Notes under the pieces: model-generated
Databases searched by the model: none
What the model saw: only the letters and a program-made list of their open reading frames with translations
What the model was told of the DNA's origin: nothing
NCBI GenBank assembly: GCA_964554065.1
Contig: CAZKMQ010000058.1
Coordinates: 1-5,008 of the forward strand
Direction: 5' to 3'
Length of the DNA: 5,008 bases
Origin: CAZKMQ01 sp964554065
GTDB lineage: Bacteria; Patescibacteriota; Patescibacteriia; Magasanikbacterales; JBBTQS01
Position numbers and translations under genes: made by a program
Shown: in pieces, positions 3,751 to 5,008 of the stretch
Layout: the number at the start of each line of letters is the position of its first letter
Position numbering within the stretch: position 1 is the first letter of the stretch

Positions 3751-5008
3751 ATGAAATACAAGCGTAACTATGATCTTGCGCCAGACCGGAAGTACTTTAC
3801 CGACCTACTTCCTGCTTTGGAATTAGCAGATCTCACCCAAATTCAGAAGACCTCATACAATTGGTTTTTTGAAAAAGGAGCAAAAGAGCTCTTTTCGGAG
3901 ATTTCTCCGATTAATGATTTTACTGGTCGGGACTTGGAGTTGTACTTTGAGGATTATTTCCTTGATGAGCCAAAGTTTGACGAAGTGACGTGTAGAAAGA
4001 AAAATATTACATTTGAGGCGCCGCTTCGTGTTAAGGCTCGTTTGGTGAACAATCGTACTAAGGAAGAGAAGAGTCAGGAAGTGTATTTGGGAGATATTCC
4101 AATTATGACTGATCGAGGTACTTTTGTGGTTAATGGTATTGAGCGTGTGGTTGTCTCACAGCTAATTCGAAGTCCTGGTGTTTTCTTCACTTCAGAGCTT
4201 GTGCGTGGTCGAAAGCATTATGGTGCAAAGATTATTCCAAACCGTGGTGCATGGATTGAAATTGAAACAGATAGTAACAATGTCATCTGGGTAAAAGTTG
4301 ATCGTAAGCGTAAAGTAACAATAACAACTTTGATGCGTGCGTTTGGCATGGGGGAGACCGAAGATATTCGTGCGGCACTTCAAGAAGTAAATAATCACCC
4401 GCAGATTGATTATGTTGAGGCAACGTTGAAAAAAGATGCTGCAACAAATGAGGATGAAGGTTTGCAAGAAATTTACAAACGTATTCGACCAGGGGATTTG
4501 GCAACAGTTGATAACGCGCGGTCACTGATTCACGCAATGTTTTTCAACTTTGATCGTTATGACTTAGGTCGTGTTGGACGATACAAAATGAATGGTAGGT
4601 TTGCAATTGAAACAAAAGATGAAGACTTGGAAGGACCAAACGTTCGTGAGACACGTATTTTGCGTCGTGAAGATTTGTTGCGCATTATTCAAGAAGTGAT
4701 TCGTTTGAATGTAACACAAGAAGATGCTGATGATATTGATCACTTAGGAAATCGTCGTATTCGTGCAGTTGGAGAGCTTGTGCAGAACCGATTCCGCGTT
4801 GGGCTTTCTCGAATGGAGCGCATTGTAAAGGATCGCATGAGTACATATGAACTTGATTCTTTGACGCCAGGAAAATTAATTAACGCCCGACCAGTGATTG
4901 GTGCTGTACGAGAGTTTTTCATGAGTTCACAGCTGTCGCAGTTCATGGATCAAACCAATCCACTTGCAGAACTTGAACACAAGCGTCGTTTGTCAGCCTT
5001 AGGGCCGG
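3751..5008 (+). CDS. rpoB: DNA-directed RNA polymerase subunit beta, 5' part
   Basis: This is the beta subunit of RNA polymerase, which forms one pincer of the clamp and part of the active site. The first 419 codons are present; the gene runs off the right edge. Visible blocks are the N-terminal FxPLRVKARL-like segment, MTDRGTFVVNGIERVVVSQLIRSPG (residues 121-145, split by position for length: R132 and Q137 match E. coli R143 and Q148), KIIPNRGAWIE, VDRKRKVTITTL, and FRVGLSRMERIVKDRM. The rifampicin region starts at residue 392 (SSQLSQFMDQTNPLAELEHK) and has D400, H410, R413 and S415, the drug-sensitive residues equal to E. coli D516, H526, R529 and S531. S415 is 116 residues earlier than in E. 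coli, so the lobe insertion is missing. M391 replaces the usual Gly and E409 the usual Thr beside H410. The ATG at 3751 gives MKYKRNYDLAPDR; an in-frame TTG at 3736 is the only alternative, as a TAG lies at 3718. Ribosomal genes rplJ/rplL are not upstream. Confidence 0.98.
   Translation, partial: MKYKRNYDLAPDRKYFTDLLPALELADLTQIQKTSYNWFFEKGAKELFSEISPINDFTGRDLELYFEDYFLDEPKFDEVTCRKKNITFEAPLRVKARLVNNRTKEEKSQEVYLGDIPIMTDRGTFVVNGIERVVVSQLIRSPGVFFTSELVRGRKHYGAKIIPNRGAWIEIETDSNNVIWVKVDRKRKVTITTLMRAFGMGETEDIRAALQEVNNHPQIDYVEATLKKDAATNEDEGLQEIYKRIRPGDLATVDNARSLIHAMFFNFDRYDLGRVGRYKMNGRFAIETKDEDLEGPNVRETRILRREDLLRIIQEVIRLNVTQEDADDIDHLGNRRIRAVGELVQNRFRVGLSRMERIVKDRMSTYELDSLTPGKLINARPVIGAVREFFMSSQLSQFMDQTNPLAELEHKRRLSALGP

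Noticed and set aside
4192..4946. Minus-strand frames inside rpoB
   Set aside because: Antisense shadows of conserved RpoB sequence.

Overview
The window looks like bacterial chromosome from the Candidate Phyla Radiation (Patescibacteria, probably a Parcubacteria-type lineage). The reasons are the style of the two large genes (a four-pass FtsK with very acidic segments, and a compact RpoB that begins its own transcription unit with no rplJ/rplL directly upstream) and the standard use of TGA (no in-frame TGA, which argues against the glycine-recoding CPR lineages). There is no rRNA or marker that fixes the lineage, so this placement is an inference.

Layout: (1) 51-2354, minus strand: ftsK, the DNA translocase of the divisome. 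(2) About 2374-3571: an unusually long divergent intergenic region for this kind of genome. It holds a 57-residue lysine-rich protein gene (2921-3094, minus), a strong candidate for a structured non-coding RNA with its own sigma70-type promoter and intrinsic terminator (about 3208-3349, minus), several inverted repeats, and a roughly 500-base stretch (2421-2920) with no recognisable gene. (3) 3572-3750, plus strand: a textbook promoter and a leader of about 144 nt for rpoB, with a palindrome at the start site, a terminator-like hairpin and a second hairpin that covers the only Shine-Dalgarno-like sequence. (4) 3751 to the right edge, plus strand: the first 419 codons of rpoB, cut off inside the rifampicin region.

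ftsK, the small basic gene and the candidate RNA all point leftwards; rpoB points rightwards. The two leftward protein genes share an exact 10-base promoter box (TATACTAGTC) lying 3 and 6 bases before their probable ATG codons, which suggests nearly leaderless mRNAs and moves the likely ftsK start 22 codons inside the longest reading frame. The most interesting material is the intergenic RNA/small-protein cassette and the rpoB leader; neither could be matched to a known family from sequence alone.
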